DNA from: Pseudomonadales bacterium
GTDB taxonomy: Bacteria > Pseudomonadota > Gammaproteobacteria > Pseudomonadales > IMCC2047
Reading direction: 5' to 3'
Length of the DNA: 16,880 nt
Assembly (NCBI GenBank): GCA_021736745.1
Contig: JAIPFG010000026.1
Location: 1 to 16,880, forward strand
The notes below the pieces were generated by a model. That model saw only the letters and a list, made by a program, of their open reading frames with translations. It had not been told where the DNA came from and did no database searches. Both the position numbers and the translations under genes were made by a program. Below are positions 1 to 6,146 of this stretch, piece by piece (position 1 is the stretch's first letter; each line of letters starts with the position of its first letter).

Positions 1-480
1 CGTTAAACTGATGGCGCCCCCAATACTGTTTCGACCAAATAAGGTTCCCTGTGGGCCACGTAAGACCTCCAGTCGTTCCAGATCAACAATATCTAACACC
101 GATCCCAATGTTCTTCCGAGATATACCCCGTCGATATAGATACCGACACCCGGGTCAGTAACAGGAGTGAAATCATTTTGTCCAACGCCACGAATATAGA
201 CAACAGCGGCTGAACCAGAGCCAGAGCTGGTGCCGCTGAAGCTAAAATTAACATTAGGCGCAATATCGGCAATGGCTGATATTTGAGTCATGTCGCGTTC
301 ATCAAGTGCTTGCCCGGACAGAGCGGTAACGGCTAACGGGGCATCCTGTAGGCTTTCTTCACGTTTGCGAGCGGTAACCATTATTTCTTCAATGGTAAAT
401 CCGGCATCATCCGCTATCGACAGGCTGGTGGCCGGTAATAGAATGCTTCCTATTGCTACGGCGAGTATTTTCTTATTCAT
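1..480 (-). CDS. TonB-dependent outer-membrane receptor, N-terminal part (cut by window edge)
   Basis: This is the first 160 codons of a TonB-dependent receptor; the beta-barrel lies beyond base 1. Residues 1-23 form a signal peptide (MNKK, a hydrophobic stretch, then SIA before DD). A TonB box-like segment, TIEEIMVTARKRE, follows at about 29-41. The plug domain then shows VYIRGVGQNDF, GVGIYIDGVYLGR and LERLEVLRGPQGTLFGRNSIGGAI, all typical of the family. The start codon is supported by GGAGGGG about 5 bases upstream. Such receptors move large or scarce ligands (iron chelates, vitamins, glycans, organic compounds) across the outer membrane using TonB energy; the ligand cannot be told from the plug. 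A strong sigma70-type promoter lies upstream and is overlapped by a motif shared with the neighbouring marR/permease region, so the receptor may belong to that regulon. Family call is secure; substrate unknown. Confidence 0.93.
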   Translation of the reverse strand, partial: MNKKILAVAIGSILLPATSLSIADDAGFTIEEIMVTARKREESLQDAPLAVTALSGQALDERDMTQISAIADIAPNVNFSFSGTSSGSGSAAVVYIRGVGQNDFTPVTDPGVGIYIDGVYLGRTLGSVLDIVDLERLEVLRGPQGTLFGRNSIGGAISLT

Positions 481-521
481 AATTTCCCCTCCAGTATGGT
501 TTTGCTTTTATTAGTGGAGTG

Positions 522-550
522 ATTATATTTATTAATAGTTGAAGATGCAA
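522..550 (-). promoter_or_regulatory. Predicted sigma70 promoter of the TonB-dependent receptor gene
   Basis: On the minus strand, TTGCAT (550-545) and TATAAT (527-522) are separated by exactly 17 bases. The -10 box is a perfect consensus and the -35 box matches four of six. It lies about 42 bases upstream of the receptor start, leaving room for the GGAGGGG ribosome site. The -35 box is inside the repeated motif at 536-551. Confidence 0.7.
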
Positions 551-551
551 T
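536..551. promoter_or_regulatory. Candidate MarR operator, copy 1
   Basis: The 16-mer TAGTTGAAGATGCAAT is identical to 1293-1308. It contains an imperfect dyad (TTGnA-nn-TnCAA) of the size expected for a MarR dimer. It overlaps the -35 box and spacer of the receptor promoter, so binding here would block RNA polymerase. Assignment to the adjacent MarR protein is inferred from position. Confidence 0.5.
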
Positions 552-560
552 TAAATGGAT

Positions 561-575
561 GTTTGTGAAACAAAC
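561..575. repeat. Perfect inverted repeat upstream of receptor promoter
   Basis: GTTTGT-GAA-ACAAAC has two perfect 6-base arms around a 3-base centre. It sits just upstream of the predicted receptor -35 box, the usual place for an activator site. It does not match the 536-551 motif, so a second regulator is possible. The arms are short, and chance cannot be excluded. Confidence 0.35.
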
Positions 576-584
576 GTATGAGGA

Positions 585-600
585 AGGCAACCACTTGCCT
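585..600. repeat. Short hairpin between marR and the receptor gene
   Basis: AGGCAA-CCAC-TTGCCT forms a perfect 6-base stem with a 4-base loop. It lies about 66 bases past the marR stop and upstream of the receptor promoter. No T-run follows on either strand, so it is not a convincing intrinsic terminator. The rest of 576-666 shows nothing recognisable. Confidence 0.3.
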
Positions 601-666
601 GGCGGCTATGTTAGAGGAAATAGATTGCGAAATGGTTGAAAGTCTTGAATGAATAGTAGTGAATGA

Positions 667-1224
667 CTATTCCCATTCGTCATCGGTTTCACTTTCAAGA
701 TGTTCTAAATGTCTGTCTAATTTATCTAAAATTCTCAGCAATGTTTTTAATTCTTGAGAAGATAGGCCGGCGGCAATGAGCTCACCGGTTTCAATACGCT
801 TAGGGGTAATTTGATCATGATATTTAGCACCGGCTTGAGTTAAGTAGATGAGCAGTCGACGCCGGTCAAGTTTAGATTGTAAAGTATCTACAAAACCTAT
901 CCCTTTGAGGGTTTTTACAGCACGGGAAATCGTTGCCGCATCTAGGCTTGATATATTGGCAAGTTGACCATTCGTCAGCCCTCCGTAAGCGCCCAATAAT
1001 GCAATAACACGCCATTCGCGGTCGCCGATAGGTGCCTCGGATTCCTTAATTAATACGGATAGTTTACTCCCAGTGTCTGACATTCTCAGCCCCATCTGGA
1101 AAAAACGAAAGGGTAAGAAAGTTTGAAGGTCGATCGGGAATTTTGTTGGTGCCGATTTTTTCCGAGAGGATAATGTCATCGAGCCCGCTTTTGGAGCAGT
1201 TGCCGGTGATTTAATCTTGCTCAT
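667..1224 (-). CDS. MarR-family winged-helix transcriptional regulator
   Basis: This 185-residue protein has the MarR winged helix-turn-helix at about residues 70-130. LTNGQLANISSLDAATISRAVKTL is the helix-turn-helix, and a wing follows with the family's D-R-R signature (KLDRRRLLIYLT, about 118-129). A C-terminal dimerisation helix rich in leucine and acidic residues ends DDEWE. Members are usually 140-150 residues; the excess is a basic N-terminal extension of about 40 residues. Internal methionines occur at residues 44 and 48, but GAGGGG eight bases before the first ATG supports the long form. MarR proteins are dimers that typically repress divergent or adjacent genes until a small, often acidic or phenolic, ligand binds. 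Here it lies between the receptor gene and a divergent hydroxyacid operon, and motif copies lie in both promoter regions, so autoregulation and control of both units are likely. Confidence 0.88.
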   Translation of the reverse strand: MSKIKSPATAPKAGSMTLSSRKKSAPTKFPIDLQTFLPFRFFQMGLRMSDTGSKLSVLIKESEAPIGDREWRVIALLGAYGGLTNGQLANISSLDAATISRAVKTLKGIGFVDTLQSKLDRRRLLIYLTQAGAKYHDQITPKRIETGELIAAGLSSQELKTLLRILDKLDRHLEHLESETDDEWE

Positions 1225-1262
1225 GGGTTTAACCCCTCAATGATAGACTGCATAATTTGCTT

Positions 1263-1290
1263 ATTATACAAAGAATGACTGCAAATTCAA
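1263..1290 (-). promoter_or_regulatory. Predicted marR promoter
   Basis: On the minus strand, TTGAAT (1290-1285) and a perfect TATAAT (1268-1263) are 16 bases apart, about 38 bases upstream of the marR start. The -35 box lies inside an inverted relative of the repeated motif (1280-1290), consistent with autorepression. Confidence 0.6.
1280..1290 (-). promoter_or_regulatory. Degenerate inverted copy of the candidate operator
   Basis: Read on the minus strand, TTGAATTTGCA matches the core TTGAAGATGCA of the 16-mer at 9 of 11 positions. It covers the marR -35 box and lies five bases from the full copy at 1296-1306, in opposite orientation. The pair could bind two dimers cooperatively. Confidence 0.4.
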
Positions 1291-1292
1291 AT

Positions 1293-1308
1293 TAGTTGAA
1301 GATGCAAT
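1293..1308. promoter_or_regulatory. Candidate MarR operator, copy 2
   Basis: TAGTTGAAGATGCAAT is identical to 536-551. With its flanks it extends to an imperfect palindrome (ATTnnTTGnAnnTnCAAnnAAT). It sits in the 149-base region between the divergent marR and permease genes. Its TTGAAG could itself be the permease -35 box (a weak TATTAC follows 18 bases later), with TTGATA at 1316-1321 as an alternative -35. Confidence 0.5.
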
Positions 1309-1321
1309 AAATTAATTGATA

Positions 1322-1341
1322 TTACATTAAACAAGATGTAA
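1322..1341. repeat. Inverted repeat in the permease leader
   Basis: TTACAT (1322-1327) and ATGTAA (1336-1341) are perfect 6-base arms separated by eight bases. The dyad lies between the candidate promoter elements and the ribosome site of the permease operon. It may be an additional operator or a leader hairpin. Confidence 0.3.
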
Positions 1342-1360
1342 CTTTAGCCACTGGGAAGCT

Positions 1361-1366
1361 TGGGGA
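1361..1366 (+). promoter_or_regulatory. Ribosome binding site favouring a TTG start
   Basis: TGGGGA lies seven bases before TTG (1374) and thirteen before ATG (1380). The spacing argues for the TTG codon as the start of the permease. Confidence 0.45.
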
Positions 1367-1373
1367 TTATTAT

Positions 1374-2633
1374 TTGCTTATGAATTTATTAAAAACAGTC
1401 GGAGAAAAGCTTGGTCCGGGAATGCTGTTTGCCGCTGCTTGTGTGGGAACCTCTCACTTGGTTCAGTCAACCCGTGCGGGTGCTGACTACGGTCTAGCGC
1501 TTTGGTGGGTAATTCTACTGGCGTGCTTTATTAAATACCCGGTATTTTATTTTGGTTCTGCATATGCTGCGGCAACCAAGGAGTCACTGATAGAGAGCTA
1601 TTTTCGGCAGGGACGTTGGGCGGTTTGTTTTTTTAGCCTCGAGTTGTTCGTCAATATGTTTATTGCTACTTCTGCTGTGGCGTTAATAACAGGCGGCTTG
1701 TTGAATAATATTTTGGGGTTAGGTTTTAATCCTTTGGCAATGACCAGCATATTATTGGTTACTAGCAGTATTCTTCTCATATCCGGGAAATACCATCTGT
1801 TTGAAAAAATTACGACAGCATTCGTTGTGTTGTTCACCGTGTTAATTTTGATTGCAGTTTTGCTGGCCTTCCCAAATTTAACACTTAAACCCGTCGAAAT
1901 ATCTCCACTGGTGGCGCTGGACACAAAAACCATCCTTTTTATTATTGCTTTTGCTGGGTGGATGCCTACGGCAGTAGGTGCATCTGTTTTTCAATCTCTC
2001 TGGGTTTGCGCTAAGTCAAAGGATTTAAAACGACCGGTTACCCCCCAAGAAGCGCGATTTGATTTTAATTTGGGATACTTCGGAACGATGACGTTAGCCT
2101 TTTGCTTTTTGCTATTAGGTGCAGTCTTTATGCGGCAAGAAGGGATTGCCATTTCAGAATCTGCTGCCGGATTTGCCGGTCAGTTTATGGGGCTATTTAC
2201 ACAGGCAATTGGGCAATGGGCCTATCCGATTATCGCGATAGCAGCGATAGCAATTATGTTTTCAACATTATTAACGCTAATGGATGCCTGCCCGCGAGCA
2301 TTGGCGGGGATCATTAACACACTAAGAGCGGAGAAAGGAGATAAGCGCGAGCCCCTGCTTTCGTACAATAGTTTTATCGTTCTGCAATGCTTGGGAGCGA
2401 TTCTCATCATTCTTTTGTTTATGCGGTCATTTAAATCCTTTATCGATTTTGCCACGAGCGTGGCCTTTCTGGTGGCACCCTTCATTGCTTTTATCAACCA
2501 TCGGGCCATGTTTTCCAGTGCGGTGCCGCTGTCATTACAACCGGGTTTATGGCTAAAAATGTGGAGTTTGCTGGGCATGCTGTGTCTGGCAACCTTTGCC
2601 TTTTGTTATTTGTATTTTGGGGTTTTTAACTAA
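1374..2633 (+). CDS. NRAMP-like inner-membrane transporter with altered metal-site motifs
   Basis: This is a protein of about 419 residues with roughly eleven hydrophobic membrane segments. KLGPGMLFAAACVGTSHLVQ at the N-terminus and AFAGWMPTAVGASVF near residue 192 match TM1 and TM6 of the NRAMP (MntH/SLC11) fold. Classical NRAMP proteins carry DPGN in TM1 and MPH in TM6 to bind Mn2+ or Fe2+. Here the aligned positions read G25-T-S-H28 and M197-P-T199, so the key aspartate and the histidine are lost. Substrate is therefore uncertain: it may be another metal, or, given the two 2-hydroxyacid dehydrogenases downstream, an organic acid. Start choice: TGGGGA is seven bases before TTG at 1374 and thirteen before ATG at 1380, so TTG is preferred but the ATG is possible. 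First gene of the operon. Confidence 0.82.
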   Translation: MLMNLLKTVGEKLGPGMLFAAACVGTSHLVQSTRAGADYGLALWWVILLACFIKYPVFYFGSAYAAATKESLIESYFRQGRWAVCFFSLELFVNMFIATSAVALITGGLLNNILGLGFNPLAMTSILLVTSSILLISGKYHLFEKITTAFVVLFTVLILIAVLLAFPNLTLKPVEISPLVALDTKTILFIIAFAGWMPTAVGASVFQSLWVCAKSKDLKRPVTPQEARFDFNLGYFGTMTLAFCFLLLGAVFMRQEGIAISESAAGFAGQFMGLFTQAIGQWAYPIIAIAAIAIMFSTLLTLMDACPRALAGIINTLRAEKGDKREPLLSYNSFIVLQCLGAILIILLFMRSFKSFIDFATSVAFLVAPFIAFINHRAMFSSAVPLSLQPGLWLKMWSLLGMLCLATFAFCYLYFGVFN

Positions 2634-2648
2634 ACGACGTAGTTGTAT

Positions 2649-3809
2649 ATGATGTTTAAGAATAACTTGTCTAACTGCTATAACATAGCTGATTTAAGGC
2701 GGCAGGCTGAACGCCGGTTGCCCAAGGCCATGTTTGGGTATTTAGACGGATTTGCAGAAGATGGTGTTTGCGGAAGGCGGAACCGGAGTGCTTTTGATCA
2801 GGTTGAACTATTACCGCGAATATTGGTGGATGTGGCGGATGTTGATATATCAACATTCGTGTTTAATCAAAAAATAAACATGCCTATTATCTGCGCGCCG
2901 GTTGCGCTGCCGCGTTTATTCCACCATGAGGGAGAGATTGCCGCCGCGAGCGCAGCCAGTCAAGCCGGAATAGTCTATTCCCTGTCAACGCTCTCCAGCA
3001 CATCCATAGAAAAAGTGGCTGAAATTCCGGGTCCCAAGTGGTTTCAGCTTTATATGTACAGGGATAAAGGTTTGGTAAAGGAGTTTATTGAGCGAGCCAA
3101 AGCTTCAGGTTATCAAGCCCTATGCCTGACCGTTGATGCTTTCGTTGGAGGGAACCGGGAACAGGATCTGCGAAATGGCTTTAGCGTGCCGCCACACCCC
3201 AGCTTGAAAACTATTTTGGAAACCGCGCTTCACCCTGGTTGGTGCTGGGACTATCTGACCAAACCCAGAGTCACTACGGCAAATGTCAGTGGTGACCGTA
3301 TTACTGGCGCCAAAGGTAAAACCACACTTTTACAGTATGTCACCGACCAGTTGACTCCGTCTGTGACCTGGAAAGAGGTTGATTGGTTAAGGGAACAGTT
3401 TGATGGCGAAATACTGATCAAAGGCATTCTAAATCCAGAAGACGCTGTTCAGGCAAAGCAATGTGGTGTTAATGGACTGGTACTCTCGAATCATGGCGGC
3501 AGACAGTTGGATCATGCCGTAGCCACAATTGCCATGTTGCCTGAGATGAAGGATCGTGTGGGAGGGGATCTTGAAATTATTATTGATAGCGGTATTCGGA
3601 GAGGCACTGATGTGATTAAGGCGATCGCCCTTGGGGCAAAAGCATGCATGATCGGTCGGCCTTATATTTACGGGTTAAGCGCCGCCGGGAAGGTTGGAGT
3701 AGAAAAGGCCTTCGCCATACTCCGAGGTGAAATTATCCGGGATATGCAATTATTGGGTTGCCGCACGCTGTCAGAATTAAATAAAGAATTTATTCGGATT
3801 AGTAAATGA
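2649..3809 (+). CDS. FMN-dependent L-2-hydroxyacid dehydrogenase (LldD / glycolate oxidase family)
   Basis: This TIM-barrel flavoprotein of about 386 residues oxidises an L-2-hydroxyacid (lactate, glycolate, mandelate or similar) to the 2-oxoacid. Family landmarks appear in order: the substrate tyrosine in FGYLDG; APVALPRLFHHEGE; the FMN-site WFQLYMYRDKG; LTVDAFVGGNREQDLRNGF; the FMN lysine in LIKGI; the catalytic base SNHGGRQLD (His284 and Arg287 counted from TTG 2643); and DSGIRRGTDVIKAIALGA-ACMIGRP. Length and motifs fit intact LldD-like enzymes, including WCWDYL, which resembles WAWDV of E. coli LldD. Such enzymes are usually membrane-associated and pass electrons to quinone. ATG at 2649 or 2652 is the likely start; TTG at 2643 is possible, and no clear ribosome site is visible. 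It begins within about 20 bases of the permease stop and overlaps the next gene by four bases. Substrate is not determined. Confidence 0.9.
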   Translation: MMFKNNLSNCYNIADLRRQAERRLPKAMFGYLDGFAEDGVCGRRNRSAFDQVELLPRILVDVADVDISTFVFNQKINMPIICAPVALPRLFHHEGEIAAASAASQAGIVYSLSTLSSTSIEKVAEIPGPKWFQLYMYRDKGLVKEFIERAKASGYQALCLTVDAFVGGNREQDLRNGFSVPPHPSLKTILETALHPGWCWDYLTKPRVTTANVSGDRITGAKGKTTLLQYVTDQLTPSVTWKEVDWLREQFDGEILIKGILNPEDAVQAKQCGVNGLVLSNHGGRQLDHAVATIAMLPEMKDRVGGDLEIIIDSGIRRGTDVIKAIALGAKACMIGRPYIYGLSAAGKVGVEKAFAILRGEIIRDMQLLGCRTLSELNKEFIRISK

Positions 3810-5182
3810 ACGGGTTGCTCGATAGGCTGCAAAATCAATTTGATAATAAGACGTTATTGATAGGCGAAAATATAGGTGAAAAGTATTGTGCTGATTGGAG
3901 TGAGGTCCCCGCCCAAAAGCCGATAGCGGTGCTAAGACCCACTACAACAGAACAAGTGTCAGAAATGATTCGCATCTGTTATGAGTGGGGACAACCGGTT
4001 GTTACTCAGGGAGGGATGACCGGTTTAGCCGGCGCGGCGATACCCAGAGGCGACGAGATCGTATTATCCTTAGAGAGAATGGCCGGTATCGAGGAAATAG
4101 ATACCGATTCTATGTGTATGACGGTGTTAGCCGGAACGTCACTTGAACTGGCTCAGGAAGCCGTGCTTGCGGAGGGATTCTATCTTGCGCTTGATTTGGG
4201 AGCACGCGGTTCATGTACCATTGGCGGCAATGTCGCGACTAATGCAGGCGGAAGTCAGGTGGTTCGTTATGGTATGACGCGGAATCTGGTGTTGGGCCTG
4301 GAAGTAGTGTTGGCTGATGGGCGAATTATCAGTTCTCTTAATAAGGTAATAAAAAACAACACTGGCTACGATTTAAAACAGTTATTTATTGGTAGCGAAG
4401 GGACACTCGGCATAGTGACGCGGGTGGTATTGAAGCTGCATCCCCGGTTACCAAGGACATATACCGCATTATGTGCCACCGCTGATTTAGGCCGTGCCAT
4501 CGCTTTTTTCAAGCAGGCCCAAACAGAGCTGGCTGGGGGTGTTTGCGCCTTTGAGGTGATGTGGGCCAGCTATTATGACTTTATTGTTCAGCATGTAGAG
4601 CACATAAAAAATCCCTTTGAACAGGCGTATCCTATTTATGTACTCCTGCAGTATCAGGGCGCAGATAATTCTGTTATCAACAATATGTTTGAAGAGATGC
4701 TGTTCAGTGCTCTCGAAAAAGGAGTGTTGCGAAATGCGCTAATCGCACAATCCAATCGGGAAGCAGACGCTTTTTGGCAAATTAGAGATGGGATCGGCGA
4801 TGTGATTTCATCGATCTCTCCCGTGGTTGCTTTCGATATCAGTATTCCAATAAAGTCGATGCAAGTCTTTGTTGCTGAAGTGGAGCAGCAGCTCAAACAA
4901 GAATTACCAGATGAGAGGTGCATGTTGTTCGGCCATATAGGCGACAGTAATCTACATCTTGCCGTTAGACTTTCCGACGCTAACCACCGGGCAGCTGTTT
5001 CAGCCCTGGTTTATCAAAAGGTGGGCCAGTACCAGGGCTCGATTTCAGCGGAACATGGTATCGGTATGCTTAAGAAAAAATATTTGTCACTTTCACGCAG
5101 CGCTGAAGAAATTGCTTTAATGAAAGAAATAAAACAAATGTTTGATCCAAAACAGATTCTAAATCGCGGTCGTATTTTCTAA
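3806..5182 (+). CDS. FAD-dependent 2-hydroxyacid dehydrogenase (GlcD / D-lactate dehydrogenase type)
   Basis: This 458-residue enzyme has an N-terminal PCMH-type FAD-binding domain. It shows PTTTEQVSEMIRIC, then GGMTGLAGAA at 69-78, GARGSCTIGGNVATNAGG and NTGYDLKQLFIGSEGTLGIVT. A C-terminal FAD-oxidase domain follows with GHIGDSNLH (376-384) and SAEHGIG (414-420), the metal- and substrate-site histidines of the GlcD/DLD family. Known members oxidise D-lactate, glycolate or D-2-hydroxyglutarate. There is no fused iron-sulfur domain, and no glcE or glcF partner nearby, which argues against a three-subunit glycolate oxidase. Its start overlaps the stop of the preceding gene (ATGA), indicating translational coupling. 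Paired with the L-type enzyme it would let the cell use both enantiomers of one hydroxyacid. Exact substrate is an inference. Confidence 0.9.
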   Translation: MNGLLDRLQNQFDNKTLLIGENIGEKYCADWSEVPAQKPIAVLRPTTTEQVSEMIRICYEWGQPVVTQGGMTGLAGAAIPRGDEIVLSLERMAGIEEIDTDSMCMTVLAGTSLELAQEAVLAEGFYLALDLGARGSCTIGGNVATNAGGSQVVRYGMTRNLVLGLEVVLADGRIISSLNKVIKNNTGYDLKQLFIGSEGTLGIVTRVVLKLHPRLPRTYTALCATADLGRAIAFFKQAQTELAGGVCAFEVMWASYYDFIVQHVEHIKNPFEQAYPIYVLLQYQGADNSVINNMFEEMLFSALEKGVLRNALIAQSNREADAFWQIRDGIGDVISSISPVVAFDISIPIKSMQVFVAEVEQQLKQELPDERCMLFGHIGDSNLHLAVRLSDANHRAAVSALVYQKVGQYQGSISAEHGIGMLKKKYLSLSRSAEEIALMKEIKQMFDPKQILNRGRIF

Positions 5183-5190
5183 TATAGAAA
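5176..5190. repeat. AT-rich dyad at convergent gene ends
   Basis: TTTCTA-ATA-TAGAAA spans the stop of the GlcD-type gene and the ten-base gap to the convergent EamA gene. The arms are perfect but AT-rich and no T-run follows, so termination here would be weak. No better terminator is visible between the two genes. Confidence 0.25.
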
Positions 5191-5192
5191 CG

Positions 5193-6071
5193 TTAGTTCG
5201 ATAGCCTGGATCTTCGCATCACAAAAAGACTGCTTGAAAGCGCTAGCATGACACCAAGTAAATTCATGGTTGTCCATTGAAAATTTTCGAAAAGCGTTGA
5301 TATGAGTAGTGCCACCATCGGGAAAAAGATAGTGGTGTAAGCCGCCTTGCTAGGACCAATTCTTGCCATTAACGTTAAAAAACATAAAAACGAAAGAACA
5401 GTACCCACAATTATCAGATAGGAAAGAGATGCAATATAAGAGAAGCTCTGGTCAAAAGTAAAAAGTTTCCCATTGGCAATCGCGAATAGGGCAAGAAACA
5501 AAGCGCCATAAGCCATACCGTAAGCATTACAGGTTAAAACCGGTAAAGATGCGGCATGGTTTCTCACCGACACCATGCTGCCTAAAGAAAAAAGGATAAT
5601 CGCACACAGGCAGAAAACCAAACCAAAAAGCATATCGTTCCCGATAGTGAGATTAGCCAATTCCGGCCAAAAGATAATGGCAATACCTGAAGCTCCAACG
5701 ATGGCGCCCAAGAGCATAAACGGTTCAATACGACGGCCGAAAAACAGAAGTTCGAAGAGGATATTTACCACCGGAGCGAGGGCAAAAATTGTTGCCAGTA
5801 AGCCGGAAGGGATGGACTTTGCGGCCCAATAGGTTAACAAATAATTCATGCCAAACATCAAAACGCCTAATAAAGCGAGGTATTGATGATCTTTAAAGGG
5901 GATCTTTAGACGTTGTCTTTTTAAGGCAGCGAAAAAAAAGAAGATGATGGACGCTGCTCCAAACCGATAAACCAGAGACACTTCCGGCGCAACGCTGGTA
6001 AGTTGAAATTTAATCGCGATCCAGGTGGAACCCCAGAATAAAACGGTAATAACAAAGAGGAAACCACTCAT
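5193..6071 (-). CDS. EamA-family (DMT superfamily) transporter
   Basis: This 292-residue membrane protein has about ten hydrophobic helices arranged as two EamA repeats. The first repeat opens with FLFVITVLFWGSTWIAIKFQL, where WGSTW is a common start in this family. The second repeat begins near residue 150 and ends with VALLISTLFENFQWTTMNLLGVMLALSSSLFVMRR, typical of the last helices. Family members mostly export amino acids or other small metabolites; the substrate cannot be read from the sequence. Length is normal and the protein looks intact. It is 75 bases downstream of trkH on the same strand and convergent with the GlcD-type gene, whose stop is only ten bases away. Only a weak ribosome site (GGTTTGAG) precedes the ATG. 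Confidence 0.85.
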   Translation of the reverse strand: MSGFLFVITVLFWGSTWIAIKFQLTSVAPEVSLVYRFGAASIIFFFFAALKRQRLKIPFKDHQYLALLGVLMFGMNYLLTYWAAKSIPSGLLATIFALAPVVNILFELLFFGRRIEPFMLLGAIVGASGIAIIFWPELANLTIGNDMLFGLVFCLCAIILFSLGSMVSVRNHAASLPVLTCNAYGMAYGALFLALFAIANGKLFTFDQSFSYIASLSYLIIVGTVLSFLCFLTLMARIGPSKAAYTTIFFPMVALLISTLFENFQWTTMNLLGVMLALSSSLFVMRRSRLSN

Positions 6072-6111
6072 AACTCAAACCGTATTTGGCTTAGAAATAA
6101 ATTAATTGGTT

Positions 6112-6127
6112 GTTAACTGTAGCTAAC
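6112..6127. repeat. Imperfect dyad between trkH and the EamA gene
   Basis: GTTAACTGTAGCTAAC pairs as GTTA-CT/AG-TAAC with one mismatch, within the 75-base gap. On the minus strand an AT-rich tract follows. It may be a weak trkH terminator or an operator for the EamA gene; the evidence is slight. Confidence 0.25.
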
Positions 6128-6146
6128 AAGTGGATAAGATAAACAG

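Noticed and set aside
290..514. Plus-strand open frame of 74 codons opposite the receptor gene
   Set aside because: It is antisense to a clear TonB-dependent receptor start and signal peptide and resembles no known protein.
585..600. AGGCAA/TTGCCT hairpin as marR terminator
   Set aside because: No T-run follows the stem on the minus strand, so it is listed only as an inverted repeat.
4654..4923. Minus-strand 89-codon frame inside the GlcD-type gene
   Set aside because: It is antisense to a well-conserved flavoenzyme domain and has low-complexity composition.
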